Shown here: positions 33,388-48,054 of the stretch, piece after piece
How positions within the stretch are numbered: the first letter of the stretch is position 1
Layout: every line of letters begins with the position of its first letter
Assembly (NCBI GenBank): GCA_029945375.1
Contig: CM057061.1
Span: 558,001 to 622,000 of the forward strand
DNA: 64,000 nucleotides
Direction: 5' to 3'
Origin: Agaricus subrufescens
Taxonomy: Eukaryota; Basidiomycota; Agaricomycetes; Agaricales; Agaricaceae
The notes under the pieces: generated by a model
What the model was told of the DNA's origin: nothing
What the model saw: only the letters and a program-made list of their open reading frames with translations
Database searches by the model: none
Position numbers and translations under genes: made by a program

Positions 33388-36300
33388 ATGGCGCCGAATG
33401 CTCAGACGCCTGCAGAAAAGCTTGCAGCCATCTTTACTGGCCTCAAAAACCGCAATGCGGATGTGCGTATACAAAATGCCAAGGAGCTGCGTCGTTTTGT
33501 GGGTTTTCAAATCGAGTACACGACAGTATATCTGTATTTAGCTCACTACCGGATCTATAGGTTCTAACAGAGGTGGCTGATATGTCTTCGGATGCATCAG
33601 CCAAAATCTGGGATGAGACTATAATCAGAAACGTCGTTGCATTAACACACAGTCAGAATACAACAGAGGCTTATGGTGGTTTGATGGCAATAGGTGCGCA
33701 TCTCACCTTTTTCTCTCAACATCCCAACGCTCAACTCTTGTTGTTAGACTATCTCCTCGGTACCGAATCCGACGAGATTGAAGCGAAGCGGAATCTCTTC
33801 CGATTTTACAACTATGTTAAACACTTATTGCACAATCATGAAGTTTCCCTCATGCTATATGCATCGAAAACACTTGGTCGAATAGCAGAGATTGGTGGTT
33901 CCGCGTTTGGAGAGAGTTTCATGGACTACGAGGTTCAGGCCGCCATCGAACTAATACACCCTGATAAATCCGAATCCCATCGTCATGCTGGTGTTCTTAT
34001 TCTAAAAGAACTAGCCCGCAACAGTCCTACGTACTTTCATAACCACATAGGTGTGGTATTCGACAACATTCTAATCCCCCTACGCGATCCTCGAGTCCAT
34101 ATCCGCGAAGGGACAGCTGAACTACTGGCGGCTTGCCTTGAGATCATCACGACGCGCGAGCGCCAATCGAGAAGCCCTTATCTCTCTAAAATACTGCTGG
34201 ATGCCCATCAAGGTCTCAAGGGGAGCTCAATGGACATTGTGCATGGATCACTCTTGACGTACCGCGAGCTATTACTTCATGCAGGGATGGTAAGCTTGTC
34301 TTTCTTTTTGAGTCATTATTATACACCAGAGGTTTGATTGCGCGTTTTTTTTTTGGCATAAAAAGTTCATGAAGGAGAATTATCTTGATATAGCGGAACA
34401 AATTCTCCGCTACAAATCGCATCGAGATCCCCTCATACGCAAAATGGTGATAACGATGATTCCATCTTTGGCTGCTTATGATACTCAGACCTTCACCGAA
34501 CATTTTCTACATAAAGCAATGGGCCATCTTTTGACACAGCTCGAAAAACCGGCGGAACGAAACTACGGTATGAGTTCATTTTTTTTTCTATTTTGGGGCT
34601 GCTTCGGTTTTAAACCTTCAGCACCAGCGTTCATTGCTATTGGGCATACTGCTAATGCCGTTGGGAGTGACATGAAGCCGTTTTTGGACTCTATCATGAA
34701 TCAAATCAAAATTGGTTTGCAAGGCAGGGGGTGAGTGTATAGCTTTTACTGGGATCTATCAGGGGGACTAAGATGCGTATTTCTCAAGGCGTAAAAATGC
34801 ACCGAACGAGGAGCCGCTCTTCCAGTGTATGGGGATGCTGGCAGCAGCTGTAGGCCCAAACTTGACCAAGTTGCTGCATGACCAACTTGACCTTATGACG
34901 AGTTGCGGATTGAGTGAGCCATTGAAGAACGCACTTGCCATCATTGCGAAACACATACCTCCCCTGCTCAAAACAATCCAAGGTGAGTGGTTTGAAACTT
35001 AATCTCGAAAGTTACTTACAGATCGTGAAAAAGATCGTTTACTGGATCTCCTCTCTCAAGTATTAAGCGGGCAGCCGTACAGACCTTTGGGAGCGCCTCC
35101 ACCTGCTGGTCGACAAGACGGTACCGGTCTCGTTTCCAATATCCCCCCTCAAGTGAGTACCTCTATGTGTTCAGAGCTGGACTTACAGACTGATTTGAGA
35201 AAGGTATCCCACGACAAGAGCCCTGAATTAATTACTCTCGCTCTAACAACACTTGGCTCTTTCGACTTTAGCGGTAAGTACCACATATTTTGCTGGGTGC
35301 TTCGCTGAAAAAGGAACTTGCCTTGATTAGGACATGTTCTCAATGAATTTGTACGGAACTGTGCGGTCCCTTATCTTGAAGATGATCAACCCGAAGTTCG
35401 GCGAGCAGCGGCGTTGACTTGTTGTAGGCTCTTCGTCCGCGATCCTATCTGCTATCAGTCAAGCAGCCACGCCATTGAGATTATCAGCGACGTACTTGAC
35501 AAACTGCTCACAGTGGGCATTGCCGATCCTGGTAGTTTATTGGCTTTCTACTTTTGAATGATGCGCTAAGTTTTACTTGTTTTTTTTCTATAGATTCTTC
35601 TATTCGACAGACGGTACTAGGCGCCCTGCATGAAAAATTTGATAAACATTTGGCGCAGGCGGAGAATGTCCGTTCACTGTTCATCGCTTTGAATGATGAA
35701 GTGTTTGAAAACCGGATGATTGCGGTAGGCCTCATAGGACGACTTGCAAGACACAATCCGGCCTATGTGATGCCATCCTTGCGTAAGGCGTTGATTCAGC
35801 TATTGACTGAACTCGAGTATTCGACGGTGCTGTATGTCGTTCTCATATCTGAACCTACTAATTGTACTCATTTTTGCTTTTCAAAGTCGAAGTCGCGAGG
35901 AATGCACGCGGCTGTTAACGTTACTGGTCAGCTGTACGCAGCGGTTGATCAAGCCTTATGCTTTACCTATGCTCCGGGTCCTGTTACACAAAGCGAATGA
36001 CGTAAACCCGACGGTTTCCGCTAATGTCCTTATGTGTTTAGGGGAGCTAGTCTGTATCGCTGGGGAGGACGCGCTTGTCCATGTACCTGACCTGATGACG
36101 GTGATTATCGCGAGGCTTTCGGACCCGTCTGTCAGTAAGAGGGATGCGGCACTCCATGCGTTGGGTCAATTGTGCACTAGCACTGGTTATGTCATCACTC
36201 CCTTGGTGGATTATCCGCAGTTAGTGCCGCTTCTGTCTAGGATCCTTAGAACGGAGAGTGCCAAGAATGTGAGGCGAGAAGTAGTGAAAGTGTTGGGTAT

Positions 36301-39300
36301 TCTTGGTGCACTTGATCCGTATAGGCAGAAGGTAAGTTTTTTCTCAGAGTTACAATAGTTTACTCATTGTATGATCAGACACGACCTGATGACGAAGGTG
36401 TGAGCGAGAAGGCAGTCACTGCCGTTAATCAAGTGCCGGTTGCGCAGTTCAACGCAGTCTCGGGAGCTGATGACTATTTTCAAACCGTCGTGATCAATTC
36501 ACTTCTTGTCATTCTCAAGGACCAGGCACTGAGTAGTCATCATCATACTGTAATTGAAGCCGTAATGTCCATATTCAAGACCCAGGGTTTGAAATGCGTC
36601 ACTTTCTTACCGCAGGTATGTTGGTTATTAGCTTGTAGAGAGTCGGCTATTCTTATGCATGGCCTATGTCTAGATCATCCCTGCCTTTGCTTCCGTTACT
36701 CGGACTTCTCCTGTTGCTCGATTGCAGGAGTTTCATTTGCAGCAACTCGCTATTTTGGTTGGGATCATCAAACAACATGCCCGAAACTATATGCCGGAAA
36801 TTTTTGCCCTAATCACTGAACTTTGGGAAAATTCGGCCCTTCAACTCCCTATCGTGGCACTCATTGAGGCTCTGGGTAAAGCCCTTGATGCGGAGTTCAA
36901 ACCATTCCTTCCTACCATACTTCCTCTCATTCTCAAAGTGTTTGAAGGGGGTCCGCCGGATGACAAGCGAAGTTCTGTCCAGATCAAGGTTTTTGACGCG
37001 TTTCTTACGTTTGGTTCAAACATCGAGGAATACCTTCATCTTGTCATACCGATTATTGTGAGGACGTATGAACGTGATGGTAGCACTCAACTTCGCAAGA
37101 AAGCTATCCAGACGATTCATGGGTTATCACGGAGGGTTAACTTTTCGGATCATGCTTCACGTATCATTCATCCTTTGGCTAGGGTGCTTGACAACTCCAG
37201 TACGGAACTTAGGATTTCGGTGATGGAAACGCTGTGTTCTTTAATGATGCAACTTGGGGCCGATTTTGCTATCTTCGTCCCTACTATCAACAAGGTTCTA
37301 TCTCTTGTGTTTTGATACCGCTTTGATTTGGCTAATCCTATTTTAGAGTATCATGCGAAATAAGGTTGCACCACATCATGTCTATGAAAGTATGATTAGC
37401 AAACTTTTGAATGGTGAACGATTACCTCAAGATATGGCCCTACAGGACTCACTGTAAGTGTATCCTCGGATCAATTCATATCGCGTTCTTATCTTTCACT
37501 TAAGTGAGCCAAATAAGACTCCAGAGTTTTCTGCCCCTGCCGAAGCCACCAAGATGGCGGTTAACCAGCAGCATCTGAAACAAGCCTGGGATGTATCTTC
37601 AATTGCTACCCGAGAAGATTGGTTCGGGTGGATTCACAGGCTTAGTGTTGAATTTATGAAGGAGTCGCCGTCTCATGCGCTCCGGGCGTGTATGGGTCTG
37701 GTTGATATTCACCCTCCGCTTGCGAAAGAACTTTTCAATGCCGCGTTTCTGTCTTGTTGGAGCGAACTGTATGACCAGTATCAGGTATGTTCGCTTATCA
37801 TGAATCCTTATCTTGTTTCTTAATATAAATTAGGAGGACTTAGTTCGCTCCGTCGAGCATGCGATTACGTCGAACGATGCACCGCCGGAGCTTATCCACC
37901 GTTTATTAAATCTGGCAGAATTCATGGAACATGAAGAGAAACCCCTTCCTATTGAACACCGAACACTCGGCGAGTATGCGATGAAGTACATGGCTTACGC
38001 GAAGGCTCTTCACTATAAAGAGCTGGAGTATTTCTCTGAAGCATCTCCCTCTGTTGTTGAATCTCTTATATCTATCAATACGCGCCTACAACAGCATGAT
38101 GCGGCATGGGGGACTCTTCTTACTGCACAAGAGCAGTATAACGTGACTGAGCACGAGGAGTGGTATGAGAGGTTGGGCAGGTGGCAAGAGGCGCTCGTTG
38201 CGTATGAGAAGGCTGCGGAAAACGATCCTAGTGACCTTGAAGTCCAATATGGAAGAATGAAATGTCTCCATGCGCTTGGCGAATGGGATCAACTAGCGAC
38301 TCGGGTCAATGAACATTGGGCCACTGCCTCTCATGATGATCGTAGGGAGATTGCGCCAATGGCGGCTGCGGCAGCTTGGTCGCTCAATGCATGGGATGAC
38401 ATGGAAGATTTCATCAATACTATGAATTCTGACTCTCCCGATCGAGCGTTCTATAGGGCCATTCTTTTTGTGCAACAAAACCAGTTTCCAAAGGCTTTAT
38501 CACAAATAGCGAAGGCCCGTGATTTGTTGGACCCTGAACTTAGCTCTTTTGTTGCGGATAGTTATGGACGACTTTACGGGTGAGTTTTTGATAAGGGTGT
38601 TAGTTTTTTTTTTTTTGCTGATAGACGGGCTGGCAGTGTTATGGTGCGCGCTCAGATGTTATCAGAGCTGGAGGAAATTATTCTCTTCAAGCAATATGCG
38701 GATCAACCGGAACGACAGCAAACGATGCGGAAGACTTGGCTGAAGAGGTTTGTGTTCCTGAACCTGTGAGTTTGTGATAGATCTGACTCTTAGATAGGTT
38801 GCAAGGCTGCCAGCCAGATGTCGAGATATGGCAGAGGATTCTCCAAGTGCGGACGCTGGTTCTGAACCCAGAAGATGACCCTGTTATGTGGATCAAATTT
38901 GCCAATCTTTGCCGAAAGAATGAACGTATGCCTCTGGCTGAAAAAACGATTAATTCATTATTGTCACCTGAGAGGGTAAGTTTCTCGACTATTTACAAAT
39001 GCTATTTGTTGATTTGCCTTCAGTTCCGCCTTCACGATCATCATACGAAGGCACCCCCAAACGTCGTATATGCTCACCTGAAATATATGTGGGCTCAGGG
39101 TTCGAGAGAGGAGACCTTGGAGTTTCTCCGTCGGTTCTCTGAGGAGCTCGCTCATGATTTGGGTCAGGAAGTGGGCGAGAATCAACATCATCGATATTCT
39201 TCGTCAATTTCCAAACAAAAGCTTACTGAGTTGTCGAAACTTCTCGCACGGTGCTATTACAAACAAGGTGAATGGCAGGCACGGCTCGGTGAAAATTGGG

Positions 39301-42039
39301 GTTCCGTGAGGATTTCTGATTTTTTTTTTGTATAAAACGCACCGCGCTCATGAGTGAGATTTTAGAGGAATACGGAAGAGATCTTGCACGCTTATTTCCT
39401 CGCCACACACTATGATGCTACCTGGTACAAGGCCTGGCACACTTGGGCCCTGACCAACTTCGAAGTCGTTAGTGAACTCGAGGCACAGGCTGAAGGTCGC
39501 ACTGTCGATATCCCAGGAGAAGGCATCGCCGCTCATGTCGTTCAAGCGGTTGAAGGTATGACAAAGCGAAATTACGCGAGGATCTCACTCAGAATTCTTG
39601 TCCAGGCTTCTTCCGCTCGGTTGCGCTCAAAAGTGCTGACGCACTTCAAGATATACTCCGGCTCCTTACACTCTGGTTCAAGTTTGGCGCCCACAATGAC
39701 GTCAGTGAGGCAATGGCAAATGGGTTTTCCACTGTAGAAGTTGATACATGGCTGGAAGTTGTTCCACAAGTAAGATGCTAGTTCTCATTTTTGTGAGCGC
39801 CACTTAAAGGGATCTAGATCATTGCGCGTATCCAAACACCATCAACCAATATACGTCGTACTATCGGCAACCTTCTCACAGATGTCGGGAGACACCATCC
39901 ACAGGCACTCATATATCCCTTGACTGTAGCATCCAAGTCTTCTAGTGCTGCACGGCAGAATGCTGCTATTGCTATCATGGACCGTATGGGTGAACACAGC
40001 CCATTGATTGTGAACCAGGTTCGTGCTTGTCGCTTCTTTCAGGAGGAACAGGTACTCAATTTCAATATTAGGCACAATCGGTCAGTCAAGAGCTGATTCG
40101 CGTAGCCATTCTATGGCATGAGTTATGGCATGAAGGCCTGGAAGAAGCATCTAGATTGTATTTCACAGAAAAGAATCCCGATGGCATGATAGCTGCCTTA
40201 GAACCGCTGCACGACCTTTTAGAGAAGGTAAACAAATTGAAAATGGCTGACCTTAAAACTGAGCCATTCTTAGGGACCTAAAACTGCTCGTGAAACTTCA
40301 TTTGCCCAAGCCTTTGGACGTGAGCTTCTTGAAGCTCGTGAAGCTTGTCGTCGATTCCGTATCTATGGAGAAACTGCCGAATTAGACAGAGCCTGGGACA
40401 TCTACTACGGGGTCAGTAGTAGTAAATCATTTGGGCAGAGTCTTAGCTGACTCGTGATAATGATCCTCAGGTGTTCAAACGCGTTGAGAAGCAGCTGCCC
40501 CAGTTGACCACTTTAGATTTGCAATACGTATCACCCTCCCTTCTCAAGGCTCGAAACCTAGAAATTGCGGTTCCAGGAACTTACCAGAGCGGCCGACCTA
40601 TCATTCGGATCCAAAGTTTCTCAACAAAATTGACTGTTATTGCTTCTAAACAGAGACCGCGGCGACTATGTCTCAAGGGTGATGATGGACGCGATTATCA
40701 ATACATTCTTAAAGGTCACGAAGATCTCCGACAAGATGAGCGCGTTATGCAGTTGTTTGGCCTAGTGAACACGTTGCTTGCAGTCGATACTAACAGCTTC
40801 AAACGTCGTCTCCACATTCAACGCTTCCCTGTCATCCCTCTGGCACCCAATGCTGGTTTATTGGGCTGGGTTCAAGACAGCGACACCCTGCACGTCCTCA
40901 TTCGTGACTATCGTGATTCAAGGAAGGTTCTCCTCAACATTGAGTATCGGTTGATGCTCCAGGTCTGTTTATCATTCTGTTGTTGGCCACTAGCTCATAG
41001 CTTTTAGATGGCACCTGATTACGAGAATCTCACCCTGCTGCAAAAGGTTGAAGTCTTTGAATATGCGCTGGAGAACACTACTGGTCAGGACCTGTATCGC
41101 GTATTGTGGTTGAAGAGTACCAATTCGGAGCATTGGTTGGAGCGCCGAGCAACCTATACACGTTCGTTGGCTGTGAACAGTATGGTCGGGCATATACTCG
41201 GATTAGGCGATCGACACCCCTCCAATATTTTGTTAGAGCGAAGCACTGGAAAGGTTGTTCATATCGATTTCGGTGATTGTTTCGAAGTTGCCATGCACCG
41301 CGAGAAATTCCCAGAGAAAGTCCCATTCCGCCTGACAAGGATGCTGACGCACGCAATGGAAGTACGTGGAACCAGCGTCAATGATGATTTGGTCTGATAT
41401 TAATATCGATACTAGGTCAGCGGCATTGAGGGAAGCTTCAGGAACACTTGCGAGATCACTATGACGGTGCTGCGTGATAACAAGGAATCTTTATTGGCGG
41501 TCCTGGAGGCATTTGTGTATGATCCCTTGATCAATTGGCGATTGATGCAGACCGAGGTTGAAGGACGACGTAATGAAGGTGAGCAAAATCTGCTATCACC
41601 CACTAGTCTACCTGACGTATGTGTGTTAGTGGATCCCGATCGTGCTGCCGAACTAGCGCGCGTCGCTGCGCATCCTCAAGGCCCTCAACGGAAACTTAAA
41701 GCCAACGAGAACGATATTTTCAATGGTGCGCATTTACGTCACGCTGGATATGCCCATTAGCTGATTGCAGCTTGTCCCTGTAGAAACACAAGGAGAGCCA
41801 GGTGCACAGGAAATTCGTAACGAGCGAGCACTCTTCGTCTTCCACCGCGTCCAACATAAACTCACGGGTCCGTCCTTCCTGAATTGCTCTCAATTGATAT
41901 TAACTTTGCTCATACAGGACGTGACTTCAACCCGGACAAGCCCTTATCCATTGAAGATCAAGTTGAGAGGCTTATCGATTCAGCGACTGCGCTCGAAAAT
42001 CTTTGTCAGTGTTTCTCAGGTTGGTGTGCATTCTGGTAG
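33388..42039 (+). CDS. TOR: TOR serine/threonine kinase, copy B
   Basis: This is a second complete TOR kinase of about 2,360 residues with roughly 29 introns at the same places as in copy A. The HEAT repeats run from the start to about 37450, FAT about 37550-40020, FRB about 40080-40480, kinase about 40480-41700, and FATC ends Cys-Ala-Phe-Trp at the TAG. The hinge is the normal GLLGWV, the catalytic loop DRHPSN, and HIDFGD is intact, so the ATP site is the canonical one. The FRB keeps EEASRLYF and AWDIYY, predicting rapamycin binding. The protein is about 91 percent identical to copy A in a HEAT segment counted by eye (15 changes in about 169 residues). The first repeats differ: IIRNVVAL replaces INRKLFEL, one residue is missing after ESDE, and HLLHN replaces HLLPN. 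Its promoter is squeezed against a tRNA gene. Confidence 0.95.
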
Positions 42040-42090
42040 AGGATTTAGCCGATATAGAGATTTAAAGCTACATATATGTGGTGCTCTAAC

Positions 42091-42107
42091 CCTGTAATTA
42101 TATACCC
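42091..42107 (+). promoter_or_regulatory. 3'-UTR block shared by both TOR genes (copy B site)
   Basis: CCTGTAATTATATACCC, the exact 17-base match to the block downstream of TOR A. It lies in the 280-bp gap between the TOR B stop and the convergent GH16 gene. Its preservation is greater than that of the flanking UTR. Confidence 0.45.
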
Positions 42108-42319
42108 ATTCTGGACTGACTCCTTCATTTTGGGACCATCTCAAATGCAGCGTGTCGTTGGGGATGCAGATTAGTTTCTCTCATTCTTAGGTGGCACTGA
42201 TGTTTTGAGCAACTGTAGATTCAATACATGTCAATTCTATTCAAAATTGTTGCGACGCCCGCATTTCCTCGAGTTCCTTCTCTAAGTATTACATCTGTCA
42301 AGATAAGTAGCTTATCGTC

Positions 42320-43731
42320 TTATCCGGCCAATTGATAAACAGAGACGTAATTGATCTTCCACTTGGCATCTGCAAGAAGTTTCGTTGGTCACAAGTGCTG
42401 GTAAGATATGAATTGGCAGCGAGCACTCACTCTTGAAGTTAGACGGATCAGCCACTGCTTGTTCACATGTGCCAGGACAGCCAGAAGCACCATACGTAGC
42501 ACCAGCCCAGTCACCGCACAAGGTAGTATCAAAAACCAAGGAATGGTCATGGAAATGGCTACCCATATCACACGTATCTGAACTCCAAAATGCGACCGGG
42601 GGACCCCAGGCGTCTGGATTGGGGCTCCCTGTGGCAGTAGCAGTGGCGTTGTTACCACTGGTGCTGATATCTTGCGGAATGTCGCTCCTCGCAAAATGCC
42701 ATATCTTGATACCGGAGTGATCCCATAGATGAGCGAAAACTCCACCATTGGCGGCGTTAAAACCTGGGCCATAGGAGGAGTCTTTAGGGTCACTGAAGGC
42801 ACAACCAGTGTTATCGCCATTGATGGTTGCACATTGTTTATTGCCAATTTTGCCCGTGGCTTTGATTGATCCTTGGGAGGAAGTACAACCTTTAGAGGTA
42901 TGGAGAGTGTAGCGGTTTGTGGCTTGATTGTTTACACCCTCGAAAACATCAATTTCGCCTTGAAAGTCGGATCCGTTAAGAAAATAGAAGATCATTGAAG
43001 ATGAAATAGACACTTACCGCCTGAGGGCCAGTTGGGACCTACAGACCAATATGCTGGCCAAACACTGCAGCCATGAGGAACCTGTGCAAAGTCGGCAATG
43101 AAGAGGCCGCTACTCCAAGTCCTTTTGCTGGTTATCCGAACACTAAAGCGCAAAGAACGGCCGGACGCCGTTAGTGAAAACATGATTTTGAGGTTTGACT
43201 ATTGAAGGGTTGAACGTACGAATCACGATTTTGCCCCGCCTGCAAAGTAGTCTTGTCGTCAACAGCGAGAATAGTAACACCATCGGTGGTATACGCCAAA
43301 TTCTTCGATGTGGCATCTCCTTTGCTGAGATAATTGACTTTTCCATGTGTAGGATCTCCAGCAGTAAAGAAATCCCATTCGCTAGAGACAAGTCAGAAAG
43401 ATGAAGATAATCTCCTTTTACGAATAACGAAGGCTCACTTGAGAAAGTCTTGACCTGTATAACTGACATCTAGCTTATAGGCTCCCGGAGTGCCCGATGG
43501 TGTTGAAGTGTCGTTGAGTGGAGCACCAGGCGCCGAGGCACCATTAGCAGTACTATTATCACCACGGGGTAAATTTCCTGAATCATCCTGATCTTCGACG
43601 TCCTGACGTGGAAGACGATTAAGAAGCTGACGATGGCGACCTCGAGTGGGATGATTCGAATGTCCTCCGAATTGATTTCTGGCCAATGTACCAACCGCGA
43701 AGAGGAGGAACAGGAAAGGTCGGTATGTCAT
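42320..43731 (-). CDS. Secreted glycoside hydrolase family 16 (beta-glucanase type)
   Basis: The N-terminus MTYRPFLFLLFAVGTLA is a clear signal peptide. It is followed by a His/Arg/Pro-rich linker and then the jelly-roll domain. The active site reads GGEIDVFEGV: the E-x-D-x-x-E arrangement supplies the nucleophile and acid/base glutamates of GH16. Just before it is the conserved WPAYWSVGPNWPSGG. A Cys-rich stretch (CGDWAG, CPGTCEQ) and a terminal WKINYVSVYQL strand complete the fold. This is the fungal endo-beta-1,3(4)-glucanase-like subgroup, acting on cell-wall or cereal beta-glucan outside the cell. Five or so introns are present. The last one leaves a short exon ending in TAA at 42320. 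It is convergent with TOR B. Confidence 0.9.
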
Positions 43732-44276
43732 GATTATTCGGGATTAGCTTATGGACCGGAAGGAGGGATAGAAGAAGGCTCAAAGAAAGACAGAAAGAGA
43801 GGAAGAATTAGCGACGAGAGCCTGCTGGTCGACGAGGTGTGCTCTGCACTTTATAGCCTAGGTCCGTCGAGGGCCTATAACAAGAATAGGGATAGCTGAT
43901 CAGGTAGTCCAGACCGGATGGAAGCAAAAAAGACCAGGCGGAAAGCGGTATTTATACGCGAAAAATGGAGCGCCAGCGCGATCTCGAGGTCTGAATTCAA
44001 AGGTTTCGGCCTGTCCTGCAAAGACTGTAGAAAGGAGAAAGAGGCGCCTCCGAGTCACTAACACAGATGAGGTTGACAGCACAAAGAAACCGCCAATTTG
44101 ATTGAGAGACATGAGGACACTTGACGATGCCAGAGACAGGTGGCTAGCTATAACCAGAGCATGGACTTGTAAAAAATCTCGGGTAAAAATGTAGAGAGCG
44201 GAAGTATCCGAATATGGTTGGAGTAGTAGGAAGGTAAGGGGCGGAATTACGTCATTACCACTCTCATTCCCCTGAC
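43732..44276. other. Divergent promoter region of GH16 and NAD(P)HX dehydratase
   Basis: It separates two outward-facing genes. Other than a TATA box for the GH16 gene, no feature is certain. A 70-codon minus-strand frame at 43900-44112 has no domain and is not called. Confidence 0.55.
43849..43855 (-). promoter_or_regulatory. TATA box of the GH16 gene
   Basis: TATAAAG on the minus strand, about 120 nt before the start codon. The position is typical for an inducible fungal gene with a short 5' leader. Confidence 0.5.
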
Positions 44277-45563
44277 ATGCCCGTCCCGCGACACATTTTC
44301 GAGCAGCTCAAGGCCATTATCCCACCGCTCAATGGTACTCTCCATAAGGGCCAGTCTGGTCAGTTCCGTCCGCCTGATGGAATACTTTCGGCTTATGGCA
44401 TCTTCCAGGAAGGGTCGGCGTGCTCGGAGGCGCACTAGAGTGTGTCTAGTTCTCAACAACATGCTCGCTGTTTCGTATGTTAAGATATTAAAAGCTATAC
44501 TGGCGCGCCCTACTTTGCTGCGATATCTGCCCTTCGGATGGTACGCAAGACAATCGACATGCGTAGCTCAAACATTGAATACATTCCTAGGGTGCCGATC
44601 TCTCCCATGTAATATGCTCTCCTACAGCTGCGGGTCCTATCAAAACATACTCCCCGGACCTAATCGTTCATCCCATCCTCCGTCAAGACGCGTCAGTCTC
44701 ATGTATCTTGTCAAATCCTTCGTCTTGGCTAATTACGGACATTCCAGATCCGCTGAGACAGTAAAATCCGAACTAGACTCTCTATTCTCCAGACTTCATG
44801 TTCTCATCATCGGGCCAGGCCTCGGAAGAGAAGATTATATGCAAACCTTTGCCCGTACAGCTGTCGACGTCGCTCGTAACCGTGGAATGTTTCTCGTCCT
44901 CGACGCAGATGCACTGTTCATGGTTGGACAAGATATATCTATAATCAAAGGATATCGTCGTGCCATCGTTACACCCAATCTCGTCGAATTCAAACGACTC
45001 GCTGACCAGGTTGGAATTGATCCAGATACTCCAGTTGATCAAAGAGCGCGGTTGCTGTCAAGGTTTCTTGGAGGTGTTACGGTTCTCCAGAAAGGTGCTG
45101 AAGACATGATTGTCACGGACACCGAAGGGTCAAATGCCAATCTCGCCACGAGTCAATTGTCGGGCGCAGACCCAGAGAAAGAAAAGTTCTGTGAGCACGT
45201 CAAAGTCGATGTACCTGGCGGATACAAGAGGTGCGGCGGACAAGGCGACGTTTTGAGCGGCAACGTTGGTACATTCCTTGCATGGGGCAAGTGTTACGAG
45301 GATGGGATGTTCGGGTAAGTCTTGAATTCAACGAAATCGTGAGATATGCTCTGAAAGTGAATGTTCTCAGAGATAAAAGTGTTCCGGTATCTCGGCTACC
45401 TCTCCTTGCCGCTGTTGGTGGAAGTATGGTTACCCGTACTACCAGTCGTCTGGCTTTCAAAAAGGCGGGAAGAAGTTTGGTCACGCAAGACATGCTTTCC
45501 GACATCGGATACGCATTTGCGGAGACATTCGGTGATGACGAGCAATTCGGCGGAAAGCTTTAG
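44277..45563 (+). CDS. ATP-dependent NAD(P)H-hydrate dehydratase
   Basis: Repairs hydrated NADH and NADPH (the S form of NAD(P)HX) back to the active cofactor at the expense of ATP. The start [20 protein letters not shown] leads through an unusually dense set of short introns to [58 protein letters not shown] and [10 protein letters not shown]. The nucleotide-binding glycine motif [19 protein letters not shown] follows. These are the hallmarks of the ribokinase-like CARKD/YKL151C family. The C-terminus [16 protein letters not shown] is also typical. No epimerase domain is fused. It is likely cytosolic and/or mitochondrial. It is convergent with phosphoglucomutase, with about 126 bp between stops. 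Confidence 0.9.
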
Positions 45564-45689
45564 CTATCAATGTGCAACGGTTTGTATTCTAGATGTACAA
45601 TTTCTCTCGTGACTATCAAATCGCAGATCCAAAGATTTGTTTGTGAGATTCTGCAACTGTATATGAGAAGAAACACTGAACACGGCGGT

Positions 45690-47711
<2,022 letters not shown>

Positions 47712-48054
47712 GACTACAGACAAACAGTAGGTGATGTGCTCGATACATATCGATTTCAGGATGATGTCACGGATTATGCTGTATCAGGTGACCGTCCCTT
47801 TCAGGCTCGGGGGAGGACCGAGGTGGCGTCGAGGAGCGCCTGCTAAAAAGTCCAACTAAACATCCTTGAGACTAGAATGTGCATGGCTCAGTGTGGGCAT
47901 CATCCTAGTATAAAGTCACACGGCGCAATGGACCACGGTGCCGTCGCCACACCTCAAAATGGAAAACAATGCAGTGCCCGAATATAAGCCCGAATGACAA
48001 ACACCCTTTTGTCTGTCTTTCGTCTCTCTATCCTCTTACGCCTCTGCAATTTCA
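47712..48054. other. Divergent promoter of PGM and the LPL1-like lipase
   Basis: This 343-bp region separates two start codons. I see no gene and no certain TATA box. A CT-rich run precedes the lipase start codon. Confidence 0.5.

Noticed and set aside
43900..44112. Small hydrophobic minus-strand frame between GH16 and the dehydratase
   Set aside because: It lies in a promoter region, has no splice partners and no recognisable family.
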